Of a stretch of DNA of 64,000 nucleotides, positions 8,446-16,184 are shown piece after piece. A model generated the notes under the pieces. That model was not told where the DNA came from, ran no database searches, and saw nothing but the letters and a program-made list of their open reading frames with translations. Numbering within the stretch: position 1 is the stretch's first letter; each line of letters begins with the position of its first letter. A program made the translations under genes and the position numbers. The stretch comes from Bacillota bacterium (GTDB taxonomy: Bacteria > Bacillota > Clostridia > Acetivibrionales > DTU013), in the NCBI GenBank assembly GCA_023412915.1, contig JAEZRE010000004.1:62001-126000 (forward strand), read 5' to 3'.

Positions 8446-8890
8446 TGAAGCCTGCGTTGAGATGAACGGCAAATACATGCCGCTGGAGATCGAAACGTGC
8501 ACCGGCGCCGATTTGGAGCTGCTGGCTGATTTGAACCGCCAGCTGATTGAGGATGAGAAATATGACGTCAGGCTCAGTATAGAAAAGCTGAAGGAAAGGA
8601 TGTCCGGTTTCCTTGAAAATGGTTATAAAGCTTTTCTCTTCAAGGAAAATAACAAAGTCAGGGGTTATGCGCTGGTCGACTTCAAAAGGGAACCGCTGTA
8701 CCTGAGACACTATTTCATATGCAGGGACTGCAGACGGCAGGGGTATGGAACCGCGTGCCTGAAGCAGCTGCTTTCCGTGCTTGGAACCGACACGCTCGAT
8801 ATAGAGGTAATGTTCTGGAATTCCCGCGGGTATGAATTCTGGAAGTCGTTCGGATTCAAGGAAAGAAGTATTTATATGCGACTCGGATAG
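8417..8890 (+). CDS. GNAT family N-acetyltransferase
   Basis: About 157 residues. The acetyl-CoA pyrophosphate-binding motif is CRRQGYGTACLKQL, and the closing strand WNSRGYEFWKSFGF is typical of GNAT enzymes. The substrate is unknown. The ATG at 8417 has GGGAGG directly before it, so translation starts inside the upstream LspA-like gene (29-base overlap). An earlier ATG at 8402 and a later one at 8438 are less likely. The overlap suggests one operon from the methyltransferases to here. Confidence 0.87.
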   Translation: MEKSLEGMTNEACVEMNGKYMPLEIETCTGADLELLADLNRQLIEDEKYDVRLSIEKLKERMSGFLENGYKAFLFKENNKVRGYALVDFKREPLYLRHYFICRDCRRQGYGTACLKQLLSVLGTDTLDIEVMFWNSRGYEFWKSFGFKERSIYMRLG

Positions 8891-8978
8891 GTTTATCGGC
8901 GACTATAGTAATTATTTATTGAAAAAGTAAAATAATAAGAGCGAAATTATTTTTGCCGCGGGGGTTTCATAAAAACAT

Positions 8979-9752
8979 ATGGTTATTAGTTCAAACGCTC
9001 TTTTTCATTTTACACGGAGTATGGAGGATATTGCAGGCATACTGGAAAACGGCTTCGTCGCGAGATTTTGCCTTGAGGATTATTCCAACCTGTTCGACGC
9101 TTTGACTGACGGATTTACAATGGCTTTTCCGATGGTATGCTTCTGCGATCTGCCGATCTCTCAGCTTCCTGGACATATGGACTTCTACGGCAGTTATGGA
9201 CTGGGCATGAAAAAGGAATGGGGAATAAAAAACGGAATAAGTCCCGTAATGTACATGCATCCCGGTTCCGACGCCGCCGGTTATATCGGAAGACTGCTTA
9301 GGTACGCCGATGGTCCGGCTTGCGAAGATAGCCTGCCTTGCAAAGCTGAAACGACTGTTTTCAGGAAATGCCTTAGAAGCGTGATAAGGCAGATAAAGCT
9401 TTACGAAGGTTTTGTTGAAAAGGATGGGCGGCAGGTATCCAAAAGGTTTTACGACGAAAGGGAGTGGAGATGGGTCCCATATGTAACTGAAGACGAAAAC
9501 TCTGATCTGCTGAGCCTTTCGAGAAACACCTATGATACTATCCGGATGCGCCAGACTGATGAAAAAGCTTCAGATGCCGCAGGCCTGAGCTTTGAGCCTG
9601 AGGATATCGATTACATAATAGTTTCTCAGGAGAGCGAGATCCTCGAAATTATCGGATCTGTGGAAAAGTTTGGGCAAGGCTATGATGAAAACACCGTAAA
9701 GATCCTTGCGACCAGGATAATTTCAGCGGAACGCATCAGATCGGATTTTTAA
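8979..9752 (+). CDS. AbiGi-type abortive infection antitoxin family protein
   Basis: 257 residues. The N-terminus SSNALFHFTRSMEDIAGILE and the block MVCFCDLPISQL, followed by YGSYGLGMKKEWGIKNG, match what I recall of the AbiGi family (PF10899 type), the putative antitoxin of the lactococcal AbiG phage-resistance system. The later REWRWVP motif is also typical of this and related ADP-ribosyl/RES-like folds. The usual partner AbiGii is not adjacent: the neighbours are a GNAT enzyme and a tiny acidic protein. Upstream 8891-8978 is AT-rich and may hold its own promoter. The assignment rests on recalled motif similarity. Confidence 0.75.
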   Translation: MVISSNALFHFTRSMEDIAGILENGFVARFCLEDYSNLFDALTDGFTMAFPMVCFCDLPISQLPGHMDFYGSYGLGMKKEWGIKNGISPVMYMHPGSDAAGYIGRLLRYADGPACEDSLPCKAETTVFRKCLRSVIRQIKLYEGFVEKDGRQVSKRFYDEREWRWVPYVTEDENSDLLSLSRNTYDTIRMRQTDEKASDAAGLSFEPEDIDYIIVSQESEILEIIGSVEKFGQGYDENTVKILATRIISAERIRSDF

Positions 9753-9767
9753 CCGGAAAGCAAACAG

Positions 9768-9797
9768 TTTACATTTGTGTTGCTGCTATGCTATTCT
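9768..9797 (+). promoter_or_regulatory. Candidate sigma-A promoter for the 61-residue gene
   Basis: TTTACA (9768-9773), an 18-base spacer and TATTCT (9792-9797) lie 30 bases before the ATG at 9827. Confidence 0.55.
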
Positions 9798-9826
9798 AAT
9801 ATTAACGGACAAACAGGAGGGCTTAT

Positions 9827-10012
9827 ATGGAAACATTTTATTATCCGGTAGTTGTTGTTGAGAGTGAAGAAGAGCTTGAGATGGTAACAGGCTATTGCGA
9901 TGAATATAAAATCAGCTTCCAGTTCCTGGACAATGAACCCGGCAGCTTTCCCGCACATGTTTTACTCTACTGTGACAAGGATGATTTTTTGCTTTTCCCG
10001 GAAAGCATTTAA
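9827..10012 (+). CDS. Small acidic protein of unknown function
   Basis: 61 residues starting METFYYPVVVVESEEELE, with a good ribosome binding site (ACAGGAGGG) and a terminator after the stop, so it is probably expressed as a single gene. It is rich in Glu/Asp and aromatic residues with alternating strand-like segments; no cysteine cluster or membrane segment. I do not recognise a family. Confidence 0.65.
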   Translation: METFYYPVVVVESEEELEMVTGYCDEYKISFQFLDNEPGSFPAHVLLYCDKDDFLLFPESI

Positions 10013-10050
10013 AACCGGCTGAAGGTTTTACTTTGTTTAACAGCCGGTTT
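10011..10050. terminator. Bidirectional terminator between convergent small genes
   Basis: Arms AAACCGGCTG (10012-10021) and CAGCCGGTTT (10041-10050) form a 10-bp stem. On the minus strand it is followed by TTTTAAA. It separates a plus-strand gene from a minus-strand gene ending five bases away. Confidence 0.75.
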
Positions 10051-10054
10051 CGTA

Positions 10055-10300
10055 TCATCTGCCCATTACATAATCCATTACGAGTCCGCCAATAATAAAT
10101 TCAGCGGCCAGAACAAAACTTGTTTTGACGATTTCCTTGGATACCATATCAAAATATGAGTTATACGGAAGTATTGTATTATTCAGCAGGACTAAAACCG
10201 TTCCAATAAGGAAAATCACAAAAAAAGTCAGGCAACCGTATTTGATCAACGCTTTCGGAAGCTTCCCAAGTCTACCGAAGGAAGTGATTATTTTCTGCAT
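10055..10300 (-). CDS. Small membrane protein of unknown function
   Basis: 81 residues with two hydrophobic stretches, about residues 22-42 (CLTFFVIFLIGTVLVLL) and 62-77 (FVLAAEFIIGGLVMDYV). The N-terminal part is basic (MQKIITSFGRLGKLPKALIK), so the N-terminus is probably cytoplasmic. The AAAGGGGCGTGAGG region precedes the ATG. It resembles a small membrane protein type I recall from other clostridia, but no function is known. Confidence 0.7.
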   Translation of the reverse strand: MQKIITSFGRLGKLPKALIKYGCLTFFVIFLIGTVLVLLNNTILPYNSYFDMVSKEIVKTSFVLAAEFIIGGLVMDYVMGR

Positions 10301-10414
10301 GACCTCACGCCCCTTTCCCCAATGACCTCGTTTTTATATAACCATTACATGTTAACATAACACCAAAACAGCGGCAAGCCTTAATGTTTACCAGCGTTAT
10401 ACTAAAAATTCCAG

Positions 10415-10441
10415 TATCGATATTTCAAAATATGTCGATAT
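10415..10441. other. Imperfect palindrome in the HD-GYP upstream region
   Basis: TATCGATATTT and AAATATGTCGATA form an inverted repeat about 85 bases before the HD-GYP start codon. It may be an operator; no regulator can be named. Confidence 0.4.
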
Positions 10442-10523
10442 AATAGTAGATTATACACTAAAGATTAAAACTGTGTTAAAATGATAGACAAGAAATGACA
10501 AAATCATTCCAGGAGAGAGCGCT

Positions 10524-11561
10524 ATGAAGAAGGTATTTGTGAGTGTGCAGGATTGCCAGCCTGGTATGGCGATAGCAGAAGATCTTTACAATGAATATGG
10601 CGCGGTTGTCGTCACCGAAGGAACGGTGCTCGACGAATATATACTCGGCAGGATTAAGGATCTCGGCCTGGTCAAGATAAAAATATATGCAGAAAATGAA
10701 GAGATGATCGTTGCGGGCGGTACGGAACTTTTTCGCGCACAGTACAGCGAAAATCTGTCGAGTGTAAAAAGTATGCTCCACGATATTTCAACCGGAAAGG
10801 AAGTAGACTCCCGGAAGGTTTCACTGGTCACCACCTCTTTGCTTTCGAGAATAAATGAGAACAGGGATATCGTCAATTGCATCAATGAATTGCGTACGGC
10901 GGATGAGTACCTTTATACTCACAGCATAAACGTTTCGTTGCTTTCCATGCTGATCGGAAAGTGGCTCAAATATGATTACAAGAAGGTCAAATCGCTTGTT
11001 ACGGCCGGCTTTTTACATGATATCGGCAAAGGAAGGATATCGCAGGCGATATTGAATAAACCCGGCGCTTTGACAGACGAAGAATTCGAGGAGATAAAAA
11101 AACATCCAGCCTACGGTTTTCAGATAGCGGAGAAAATCCCGGAGGTCAACGAAGATATCCTAAAGGCGATTTTAATGCATCACGAGAGAGAGGACGGCTC
11201 GGGATACCCTCTCGGGCTGAAGAGCGAACAGATCCACGATTTTGCCAAAATAGTGGCTGTTGCCGACATGTATGACGCGATGACTTCCAACAGGGCGTAC
11301 AGGTCCATGCTCTGCCCGTTCGACGTTATAGAGACGATGGAGAAGGATAATTTCGGTACGCTGGATCACCGTGTCGTCAGTGTTTTCCTGAAAAATATCG
11401 CTTCATATTATATGGGGGACTTTGTAAAGTTGAGCAACGGGGACATAGGAGAGATAGTATACATAAACCCATTCAACGTTTCAAAGCCGATCATAAGAGC
11501 CGCAAATACTTATCTGGATCTGTCCAATGAAAAGAAAGTGAAGATACTCGAACTTATTTAA
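10524..11561 (+). CDS. HD-GYP domain protein, probable cyclic di-GMP phosphodiesterase
   Basis: 345 residues. The N-terminal 120 residues form a DUF3391-like region (PGMAIAEDLYNEYGAVVVTEG), and the HD-GYP domain follows. The HD pair is in GFLHDIGKG (about residues 161-169) and the GYP signature is in HHEREDGSGYPLGL. Later metal and loop residues are in ADMYDAMTSNRAYR. Such enzymes hydrolyse c-di-GMP to pGpG or GMP. No sensor or membrane domain is present, so the protein is cytosolic. Start ATG after AGGAGAG. It is a single gene with a terminator behind it. Confidence 0.9.
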   Translation: MKKVFVSVQDCQPGMAIAEDLYNEYGAVVVTEGTVLDEYILGRIKDLGLVKIKIYAENEEMIVAGGTELFRAQYSENLSSVKSMLHDISTGKEVDSRKVSLVTTSLLSRINENRDIVNCINELRTADEYLYTHSINVSLLSMLIGKWLKYDYKKVKSLVTAGFLHDIGKGRISQAILNKPGALTDEEFEEIKKHPAYGFQIAEKIPEVNEDILKAILMHHEREDGSGYPLGLKSEQIHDFAKIVAVADMYDAMTSNRAYRSMLCPFDVIETMEKDNFGTLDHRVVSVFLKNIASYYMGDFVKLSNGDIGEIVYINPFNVSKPIIRAANTYLDLSNEKKVKILELI

Positions 11562-11593
11562 AGCAAACAAAAAATATATGATAAAAGCTAATT

Positions 11594-11637
11594 AAAAACG
11601 ACGGTTTATCCAAGAATAGACTGTCGTTTTTTTTTAT
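11594..11637 (+). terminator. Intrinsic terminator after the HD-GYP gene
   Basis: AAAAACGAC pairs with GTCGTTTTT, followed by an uninterrupted T run. Confidence 0.85.
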
Positions 11638-11762
11638 TATTGTCGAACACTGGCGATTAACAAAGAATATACACGAAACTTTATTGTAGGACATGCCTGC
11701 CAAATAAGTTATAATATGCAATGCAGTTATTATTTTATTTCTTATGAGGGGGTAGCCAAAAA

Positions 11763-12065
11763 ATGATAAGCAGGTTTCTTGAAAAGCATGTAGAGATCGA
11801 GATGGAGGAACTTGGCAGGAAGACGGGAAATACTCTCGAACTTGAGTACTACCTACTGGAAAACGAAGCCGGAGGTATAGATAGCGGCAGTATTTTCGGT
11901 GTGGAGATCAGAGAAAAGAATCATGGTGTATTAAATGAAATAAAAAACTACTACAATATCTACAACAATAGGGAAGACACCCTCAATCTTGTCAGAATGC
12001 TTGCGTTACATACCGTCACACCGTCAACTCTTCCGTATGTGCTCGACGATATATTGGGAACCTGA
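11763..12065 (+). CDS. DUF6514-like small protein
   Basis: 100 residues. The pattern ELEYYLLENE, then GVEIREKN, and a C-terminal helix block ALHTVTPSTLPYVLDDIL matches a small clostridial family of unknown function that I recall as DUF6514. No membrane segment or metal motif. Start ATG after GAGGGGG. It stands alone with a terminator behind it. Confidence 0.65.
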   Translation: MISRFLEKHVEIEMEELGRKTGNTLELEYYLLENEAGGIDSGSIFGVEIREKNHGVLNEIKNYYNIYNNREDTLNLVRMLALHTVTPSTLPYVLDDILGT

Positions 12066-12115
12066 TCCTCAAAAGAAGGAAAAAAACATACACCTGTAGA
12101 ATATAGATATATATG

Positions 12116-12154
12116 AACCTCATCTTGAGTATGGCTTGGGATGGGGTTTATTTT
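12116..12154 (+). terminator. Terminator-like hairpin before dnaG
   Basis: AACCTCATC pairs with GATGGGGTT (one G-T), followed by TATTTTAT. The rest of the 12066-12334 gap shows no gene; it should hold the dnaG promoter. Confidence 0.65.
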
Positions 12155-12334
12155 ATAAAAAGTTCTACAAAAAGAAGGAATATAGATAATTGTGTCGAAT
12201 TCAATTAAAGTATTTTGCGGGATCGGCCTTGACGGTGCGGAATTATCGCCGGCAAAGGATTAATAAATTTTGCTAATATACCAATAATATCAGTATGGTA
12301 TGAATAATGCCGCTGCGGGACTATAGAAGGATGG

Positions 12335-14140
12335 ATGTTTATCAGGTATTCAGATGAGCTTATAGAAGAAATACGTATCAATAACGATATTGTTGACGTT
12401 GTCTCTGAATATGTGAAACTCGAAAAAAGAGGTAAGAATTATTTCGGCCTCTGTCCGTTCCATAGGGAAAAGACGCCTTCCTTCAGTGTTGAGTCGACAA
12501 AACAGATTTTTTACTGTTTTGGTTGCGGCAAGGGCGGAAATGTATTCCAATTCGTATCGCTGGCAGAAAGAATAGATTATATCGAATCTGTGAGATTGCT
12601 TGCCGACAGGGCGAAGATCGCGCTCCCCGAGAGCGAAGACGCAGGGGAAGCCGAAAGGGCAAAGCTTAAACAGCAGATCCTGAATATTAATCTTATTGCT
12701 GCAAGATATTATAATGGCGTACTGAATTCCGAAAAGGGAGAACCGGCGTCGCAATACCTTGTAAAACGGGCTATTTCGGGCGGAACGGCCAAAAAGTTCG
12801 GCCTTGGGTATTCTACCGATGAGTGGGACGGTCTGTACAGGCACCTTAAATCGCAGGGAATATCGGAGGAACATATGCTGCTGAGCGGACTGATCATGCA
12901 AAGCAGCAAAGGCCATCTTTATGACCGGTTCAAAGGCAGACTGATGTATCCGATCTTCGATATAAGAGGAAACGTGATCGGATTCGGAGGCAGAGTATTG
13001 GACAACTCTCTTCCCAAATACATGAATTCTCCGGAAACACCCACGTACAGCAAGGGCAGGCACCTTTACGCGCTCAACTTTGCCAAGAACTCCGGAGATA
13101 AGAGACTAGTGGTAGTGGAAGGCTACATGGATGTCATTTCACTATTCCAGAGCGGTATAACGAACGCCGTGGCTTCACTTGGTACTGCGCTGACTGAAAG
13201 TCAGGGGCGCATACTGAAGAAATACGCGGAAGAGACAGTGATATCGTACGATGCTGATACGGCAGGCCAGGCCGCTACGCAGAGAGGTCTCAACATACTG
13301 AACGACATCGGCTGCAACGTAAGGGTATTGACAGTGCCCGACGGCAAGGATCCTGACGAGTACATCAGGAAAAACGGGCCCGACGGTTTCAGAAGGCTGA
13401 TTGACAATTCGCTTTCGTTGGTGGAATACAAGATCAGGGCTATCAGGGGCGAGCAGGATATGTCGACTACCGAAGGAAAAATAGCGTTTTTGAACAAGGC
13501 CGCCTCGATCCTTGCAAAAGTCGACAACATTGTGGAACGGGAAATGTACATAAAAAAATTATCCCGTGAATATGAAATATCGGAAGAGGCAATGCTTTCA
13601 GAAGTACTTAAAAAGACCAGGCCTGCTTCGAAGCAAAACCTCAGGATTACGAATCCGGTAGAGGCGGTAAGAAAGAGCGCGGACAAGGGCGACGAAGCGG
13701 AAGAGAAGTTATTGCACTACGAACGTTTTATACTGTCGTTATTATGTGTTGACAACAGTATATATAATATTGTAAAGGAGAAATTTAAGGTTGATCGGTT
13801 CATAGGGGCCGACAACAGGAGAATTGCGGATATAATATACGGGAAAATAGGAGAAAAAAAGGATTTAACGCCAGCAGAACTTATGAATCTCGTATCGCCT
13901 GAGGATTTGGGCGAATTTGCCAGGATATTGGAAGAGGAATGCCACTGTGATGATAATCGCAGGGCAATTTTGGGTAAAATTAGGGATATAGATGTCACAA
14001 GTTCTGAAAAGAGACAAAGACAGATACTGGAGTTCCTAAAGGACAAAGGAAAACTGCCAGAAGGAGATGTTGACAAATTAAAGCTGGAACTGAAAAATCT
14101 GACTCAAAAGATAAAAAATTTGAAAAGCACGCCAATTTAA
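12335..14140 (+). CDS. dnaG: DNA primase DnaG
   Basis: Makes RNA primers for replication at the fork, recruited by the DnaB helicase. 601 residues, normal length. The N-terminal CHC2 zinc domain has Cys40, His43, Cys61 and Cys64 (LCPFH, FYCFGCG). The RNA polymerase domain has GFGGRVLD and the Toprim core VVVEGYMDVISLF, with later DADTAG acidic residues. The C-terminal 150 residues are the helicase-interacting part, the least conserved. It is followed after 22 bases by rpoD, the classical macromolecular synthesis operon order, here without rpsU. Confidence 0.97.
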   Translation: MFIRYSDELIEEIRINNDIVDVVSEYVKLEKRGKNYFGLCPFHREKTPSFSVESTKQIFYCFGCGKGGNVFQFVSLAERIDYIESVRLLADRAKIALPESEDAGEAERAKLKQQILNINLIAARYYNGVLNSEKGEPASQYLVKRAISGGTAKKFGLGYSTDEWDGLYRHLKSQGISEEHMLLSGLIMQSSKGHLYDRFKGRLMYPIFDIRGNVIGFGGRVLDNSLPKYMNSPETPTYSKGRHLYALNFAKNSGDKRLVVVEGYMDVISLFQSGITNAVASLGTALTESQGRILKKYAEETVISYDADTAGQAATQRGLNILNDIGCNVRVLTVPDGKDPDEYIRKNGPDGFRRLIDNSLSLVEYKIRAIRGEQDMSTTEGKIAFLNKAASILAKVDNIVEREMYIKKLSREYEISEEAMLSEVLKKTRPASKQNLRITNPVEAVRKSADKGDEAEEKLLHYERFILSLLCVDNSIYNIVKEKFKVDRFIGADNRRIADIIYGKIGEKKDLTPAELMNLVSPEDLGEFARILEEECHCDDNRRAILGKIRDIDVTSSEKRQRQILEFLKDKGKLPEGDVDKLKLELKNLTQKIKNLKSTPI

Positions 14141-14162
14141 ACAGAGAAAGGAGGGGCGAATA

Positions 14163-15257
14163 ATGAAAATAATAAATAATGATGTGGGAAATGCGAACAG
14201 GAAATCCATATTGAAGGAACTGGTCGAAAAGGGCAAGTCCAAAGGAATGCTTACCTATAAGGAAATCATGGACGCTTTTGAAGAAGTGGAGCTTGAGCCC
14301 GACCAGATAGAAAAGATATATGAAACCGTTGAAAATATGGGTATCGACGTTGTGGGCGACATAGACGCTGAAATCCAGGAACTTCAGAATACCGAGGAAG
14401 AACTGGATCTGACGCTTCCGGAGGGTATCAGCATCGATGACCCTGTCAGGATGTATCTGAAGGAAATAGGAAAAGTGCCCCTACTGTCAGCTGACGAAGA
14501 AATTGAGCTTGCACTGCGGATGGAGAAAGGCGATAATGAGGCAAAAAGAAGGCTTGCGGAAGCGAACCTCAGACTTGTCGTAAGTATAGCCAAACGTTAT
14601 GTGGGCAGGGGAATGCTGTTCCTCGATCTTATTCAGGAAGGCAATCTGGGTCTTATAAAGGCAGTAGAGAAATTTGATTATAGAAAAGGCTTCAAATTCA
14701 GCACCTATGCTACCTGGTGGATCAGGCAGGCCATAACGAGGGCGATTGCGGACCAGGCAAGGACGATCCGTATCCCTGTCCACATGGTCGAGACAATAAA
14801 TAAACTGATCAGGGTGTCGAGACAATTGTTGCAGGAACTCGGCAGGGATCCCCATCCTGAAGAGGTCGCAAAGGAAATGAACATGTCCGTGGAAAAGGTC
14901 CGGGAGATAATGAAGATATCCCAGGAACCTGTTTCACTTGAAACTCCTATAGGCGAGGAAGAGGACAGTCATCTCGGAGATTTCATACCGGACGACGACG
15001 TACCTGCTCCGGCTGAAGCTGCGGCATTCACGCTGCTGAAGGAACAGCTGCTCGGGGTCCTGGATACTCTTACACCCCGAGAGGAGAAAGTACTGAGGCT
15101 CCGTTTCGGATTGGACGACGGGAGGGCAAGGACTCTCGAGGAAGTCGGCAAGGAGTTCAACGTTACAAGGGAAAGAATCAGGCAGATAGAGGCTAAGGCG
15201 CTTAGAAAGCTCAGACACCCGAGCAGGAGCAAGAAGCTCAAGGACTACCTGGATTGA
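14163..15257 (+). CDS. rpoD: RNA polymerase primary sigma factor SigA/RpoD
   Basis: Housekeeping sigma factor, 364 residues, typical of Firmicutes (no large non-conserved insert). Region 1.1-like helices fill about residues 1-75, region 1.2 contains DPVRMYLKEIGKVPLL, and region 2 includes the core-binding and -10 segment TYATWWIRQAITRAIADQ. Region 3 follows, and region 4.2 has VTRERIRQIEAKALRKLR for -35 recognition. The ATG at 14163 follows AAAGGAGGGG. Probably co-transcribed with dnaG and ended by the terminator at 15322. Confidence 0.98.
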   Translation: MKIINNDVGNANRKSILKELVEKGKSKGMLTYKEIMDAFEEVELEPDQIEKIYETVENMGIDVVGDIDAEIQELQNTEEELDLTLPEGISIDDPVRMYLKEIGKVPLLSADEEIELALRMEKGDNEAKRRLAEANLRLVVSIAKRYVGRGMLFLDLIQEGNLGLIKAVEKFDYRKGFKFSTYATWWIRQAITRAIADQARTIRIPVHMVETINKLIRVSRQLLQELGRDPHPEEVAKEMNMSVEKVREIMKISQEPVSLETPIGEEEDSHLGDFIPDDDVPAPAEAAAFTLLKEQLLGVLDTLTPREEKVLRLRFGLDDGRARTLEEVGKEFNVTRERIRQIEAKALRKLRHPSRSKKLKDYLD

Positions 15258-15321
15258 CGCCCGTACGGCTGAAGATGCTTAAATTTCCTGTAATAAAATA
15301 ATTATAAGGCGAAAAAATAAC

Positions 15322-15350
15322 AAAGAGGCTATGAGCCTCTTTAGTTTTTT
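15322..15350 (+). terminator. Intrinsic terminator after rpoD
   Basis: AAAGAGGCT, ATG loop, AGCCTCTTT, then AGTTTTTT. Confidence 0.9.
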
Positions 15351-15369
15351 CATAAGGTTTTATTACAGG

Positions 15370-15421
15370 GAGGATGTTTAGCGCCAATAGCGCGTATTTC
15401 CTCTAAAACACCTAAAGGAGG
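15370..15421 (+). promoter_or_regulatory. Structured leader element, copy A (before a ferritin-like gene)
   Basis: The 52-base segment just before a ferritin-like start codon is closely similar to the one before pyrK at 53893-53945. An outer stem pairs GGATGTTT (15372-15379) with AAACACCT (15406-15413, one mismatch and one wobble), and an inner hairpin GCGC-CAATA-GCGC follows. Then comes TTTCCTCT, and the element ends in the ribosome binding site AGGAGG. CCTC in it could pair with GAGG of the site. It may be a cis-regulatory RNA or a small mobile repeat that brings its own ribosome binding site. Confidence 0.6.
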
Positions 15422-15429
15422 TAAATACA

Positions 15430-15666
15430 ATGGATAAAAGGATCGGTTCGGAGAATCTGCCCGAGATCGAATACACTACTTATGACAGGCTGCTGAGGGC
15501 CTGGGAAAACTCAATGGAGCTTGTGCGGGATTTTGAAATGTACTCCAAAAGAATAGAGGACGACGACGTCCGCAAGGTGTTCAAGGAGTTTGCCGAGGAT
15601 GAGGGAAAGCATGCTTCAAAGTTCAGGGAACTGCTGATTGAACAGAAAATGGAAGCTAAGAGTTGA
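15430..15666 (+). CDS. Small ferritin-like/rubrerythrin-type protein
   Basis: 78 residues, all helical, with a Glu/Asp/His pattern typical of ferritin-like helices (FAEDEGKHASKFRELL) but only one half of a four-helix bundle. It could dimerise to form a di-iron site, or act as a small rubrerythrin-like domain without its rubredoxin part. The gene has a strong AAAGGAGG site contained in the structured leader just upstream. Function is inferred only from helix motif similarity. Confidence 0.7.
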   Translation: MDKRIGSENLPEIEYTTYDRLLRAWENSMELVRDFEMYSKRIEDDDVRKVFKEFAEDEGKHASKFRELLIEQKMEAKS

Positions 15667-15725
15667 AAAGCTTTCGATTCTATCAGGTTTACCATAAAGT
15701 TTCATAATTTTTTATGAAAAACCTC

Positions 15726-15754
15726 TTGACCTGAGGCAGATAGGCAAGTATAAT
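15726..15754 (+). promoter_or_regulatory. Sigma-A promoter of the tRNA pair
   Basis: TTGACC, a 17-base spacer and TATAAT, with the tRNA-Asn gene starting 15 bases downstream. Close to consensus, as expected for stable RNA genes. Confidence 0.9.
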
Positions 15755-15768
15755 AGATTTTGTTTCGT

Positions 15769-15844
15769 TCCTCAATAGCTCAGTCGGTAGAGCATGCGGC
15801 TGTTAACCGCAGGGTCGTAGGTTCAAGTCCTACTTGAGGAGCCA
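15769..15844 (+). tRNA. tRNA-Asn (anticodon GTT), CCA encoded
   Basis: 76 bases including CCA. Acceptor arms TCCTCAA/TTGAGGA, D-arm AGCTCAGTCGGTAGAGC, anticodon loop CTGTTAA with GTT, T-arm GTAGGTTCAAGTCCTAC. All stems pair. Confidence 0.97.
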
Positions 15845-15847
15845 CTA

Positions 15848-15924
15848 GGGCCTTTAGCTCAGTTGGTTAGAGCAACCGGCTCATAACCGGTTGGTCCGGG
15901 GTTCGAGTCCCTGAAGGCCCACCA
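15848..15924 (+). tRNA. tRNA-Met (anticodon CAT), CCA encoded
   Basis: 77 bases including CCA, 3 bases after tRNA-Asn. Acceptor GGGCCTT/AAGGCCC, anticodon loop CTCATAA with CAT, T-arm CCGGGGTTCGAGTCCCTG. The sequence resembles clostridial elongator tRNA-Met. An Ile tRNA whose CAT is modified to lysidine has the same anticodon and cannot be fully excluded. Its initiator-specific features (three G-C pairs next to the loop, no 1-72 pair) are absent. Confidence 0.93.
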
Positions 15925-16184
15925 AAAAAAGCACCATCATGCGATGGTGCTTTTTTATTTTTCAGAAAGAGGGACTCGAACCCCGGTCGCATGGGCGAGC
16001 AGTTCCACGAAGTGGAACGACCAGCCCGAGAGGGCACGAGCCGTTAAAAAAATGCGAAGCATTTTTAGGCGAGTGAGCCGAGCCTAAAGGCGAGGTGGCA
16101 GTATGCGAGCGGAGTGAAGCAGACGGTCGAGTCCCTGAAGGCCCACCAAAAAAAAGCACCATCATGCGATGGTGCTTTTTTATT
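15903..16184 (+). repeat. tRNA-Met 3'-end duplication flanking a hairpin-rich insert
   Basis: The last 22 bases of the tRNA-Met gene and its terminator (15903-15958) are repeated at 16127-16183 with one extra A in the A-run. Between them, an inverted copy of the T-arm (15970-15986, AGGGACTCGAACCCCGG) is followed by about 140 bases of hairpin-rich DNA. Hairpins include GTTCCACGAAGTGGAAC (16002 region), a GCGAAGC-loop stem around 16044, and GC-rich palindromes with GCGAG/GTGAGC words. No protein is encoded. The repeat is like the scar of site-specific integration into a tRNA gene, but the insert is too small for an integrase. Confidence 0.8.
15931..15956 (+). terminator. Terminator of the tRNA operon
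   Basis: GCACCATC, ATGC loop, GATGGTGC, then TTTTTTATTT. The same hairpin recurs at 16156-16181 within a direct repeat. Confidence 0.9.

Noticed and set aside
8979..10012. Complete AbiG toxin-antitoxin pair
   Set aside because: No AbiGii-like gene is adjacent; the next gene is a 61-residue acidic protein with no toxin features.
15962..16165. Minus-strand open frame in the tRNA insert
   Set aside because: It runs through tRNA-derived and hairpin DNA, has no ribosome site, and its apparent protein is Gly/Ser/Pro-rich without domains.
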